This document shows, piece after piece, positions 62,602 through 64,000 of a stretch of DNA of 64,000 nucleotides. The translations under genes and the position numbers were made by a program. Within the stretch, counting starts at the first letter, position 1. Every line of letters starts with the position of its first letter. Source of the DNA: Nephrocerus scutellatus (lineage: Eukaryota > Arthropoda > Insecta > Diptera > Pipunculidae); NCBI GenBank assembly GCA_947095585.1, contig OX352761.1, forward strand, positions 86,804,419 through 86,868,418, given 5' to 3'. The notes beneath the pieces were generated by a model that was not told the origin of the DNA, searched no databases, and saw only the letters and a program-made list of their open reading frames with translations.

Positions 62602-64000
62602 AACGAATTTCATGTAAAACGCTTGAGAAATTGCTTTGTTCCCGAAATTCGAGACCATAATGATCATATTCCAGAATTGCCATAGGAAAAAGTTTTATAG
62701 CCGCATCTTAGTCCTACATACCGAATTTCATGCGAATCGCTTGAGAAATTGCTTTGTTCTCGAAATTCCAGACCATAATGACCATATTCCATAATTGCCC
62801 TAGGAAAAAGTTTTATAGTCGCATTTAGCCCTACATACCACATTTCATGCAGAACATAAAGACTATCTTCCAGAATATCCATAGGAAAAAGTTTTATAGC
62901 CGCATGTTAGTCCTACATACCGAATTTCATGCGAATCGCTTGAGAAATTGCCATGCTCCCGAAATTCCTGACCATAATGACCATATTCCAGAATTGCCAT
63001 AGGAAAAAGTTTAATAGTCGCATCTTAGCCCTACATACCGAATTTCATGCGAATCTCTTGAAAAATTGCTTTGTTCCCGAAATTCCAGAACATAATGACA
63101 ATCTTCCAGAATATCCATAGGAAAAAGTTTTATAGCCGCATCTTAGTCCGCGAATGCGAATCGCTTAAAAATTGCAATGCTCCCGAAATTCCTGACCATA
63201 ATGACCATATTCCAGAATTGCCATAGGAAAAAGTTTAATAGTCGCATCTTAGCCCTACATACCGAATTTCATGCGAATCTCTTGAAAAATTGCTTTGTTC
63301 CCGAAATTCCAGAACATAATGACTATCTTCCAGAATATCCATAGGAAAAATTTTATAGCCGCATCTTAGTCCTACATACCGAATTTCATGCGAATCGCTT
63401 GAGAAATTGCCATGTTCCCGAAATTCCAGACCATAATGACCATATTCCAGAATTGCCATAGGAAAAAGTTTAATAGTCGCATCTTAGCCCTACATAGCGA
63501 ATTTCATGCGAATCTCTTGAAAAATTGCTTTGTTCCCGAAATTCCAGAACATAATGACTATCTTCCAGAATATCCATAGAAAAAAGTTTTATAGCCGCAT
63601 GTTAGTCCTACATACCGAATTTCATGCGAATCGCTTGAGAAATTGCCATGCTCCCAAAATTCCTGACCATAATGACCATATTCCAGAATATCCATAGGAA
63701 AAAGTTTAATAGTCGCATCTTAGCCCTACATACCGAATTTCATGCGAATCTCTTGAAAAATTGCTTTGTTCCCGAAATTCCAGAACATAATGACTATCTT
63801 CCAGAATATCCATAGGAAAAAGTTTTATAGCCGCATCTTAGCTCTACATACTGAATTTCATGCGAACCGCTTGAGAAATTACTTTGTTCCCGAAATACCA
63901 GCCCATAACAACTATATTCCAGAATATCCAAAGGAAAAAGTTTTATAGCCGCATGTTAGTCCTACCTACTGAATTTCATGCGAATCGCTTGAGAAATTGC
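62602..64000 (-). repeat. 118-bp satellite, array 6 (runs off the window)
   Basis: About twelve monomers matching array 4 in order. It includes the short variant monomer beginning TCCGCGAATGCGAATCGCTT (55350 and 63148) and the AACCGCTTGAGAAATTACTT/ACCAGCCCATAACAACTAT monomer (56290 and 63860). It is the right flank of the second duplicated unit and continues past 64000. Confidence 0.92.

Noticed and set aside
54418..64000. Open frames of 60-100 codons across the satellite, with a recurring EYGHYGLEFREQSNFS-like peptide
   Set aside because: The ~118-bp unit is not a multiple of three, so the frame changes with each monomer, and similar peptides appear on both strands; this is what a stop-poor tandem repeat gives.

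Overview
The window is repeat-rich eukaryotic DNA, almost certainly from an insect. The evidence is a mixture of Ty3/gypsy, BEL/Pao and copia LTR retrotransposons, jockey-like non-LTR reverse transcriptase scraps, PIF/Harbinger and hAT DNA transposons with BED, MADF and BESS domains, and a copia whose primer-binding site matches the anticodon region of initiator tRNA-Met, as in fly copia. Diptera is my best guess but is not proven. I see no host gene, rRNA, tRNA or bacterial feature. Nearly every reading frame belongs to a broken mobile element.

Layout. 1-2335: a minus-strand gypsy (Gypsy-A) with its 5' LTR and a much-deleted gag-pol. 2336-7162: AT-rich DNA with a minus-strand hAT pseudogene (3489-4490), a dispersed repeat family in inverted copies, a GATGAT-type minisatellite and a 220-bp tandem duplication. 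7163-14425: Gypsy-B, one pair of 280-bp LTRs with a 4-bp target duplication (ATGC) but two successive internal regions, joined by a scrap of non-LTR reverse transcriptase. 14568-15530: more of the dispersed repeat and the C-terminal end of a Harbinger transposase. 15759-18343: a composite Harbinger element with TAA target duplications, carrying pieces of a LINE and a gypsy integrase. 18347-19127: a Harbinger transposase start facing a MADF gene. 19128-25184: Gypsy-C (plus strand), split by a 1.36-kb Harbinger derivative at 23138-24499; the 23138-25497 segment is the inverted counterpart of 15801-18343. 25187-25827: jockey-like RT (minus).

25815-64000 is built on a ~118-bp satellite. A BEL/Pao element (26734-44437) lies inside it, and a minus-strand copia (Copia-A) lies inside the BEL. 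A 4,226-bp segment spanning BEL RT and most of Copia-A is present three times in perfect tandem register (29651-42328). After a second satellite block come a TTAA-flanked MITE (46251-46781), a BED-type hAT pseudogene (47349-49060), and satellite in the opposite orientation that carries two copies of a second copia (Copia-B, 50289-54417 and 58653-62596). These two copies were duplicated together with their satellite flanks.

The elements do not form a pathway. What they record is an order of events: satellite expansion, BEL insertion, copia insertion, tandem triplication; and gypsy insertion, Harbinger insertion, composite Harbinger capture. The most unusual structures are the composite Harbinger, the double-bodied Gypsy-B with a LINE patch, and the exact triplication.
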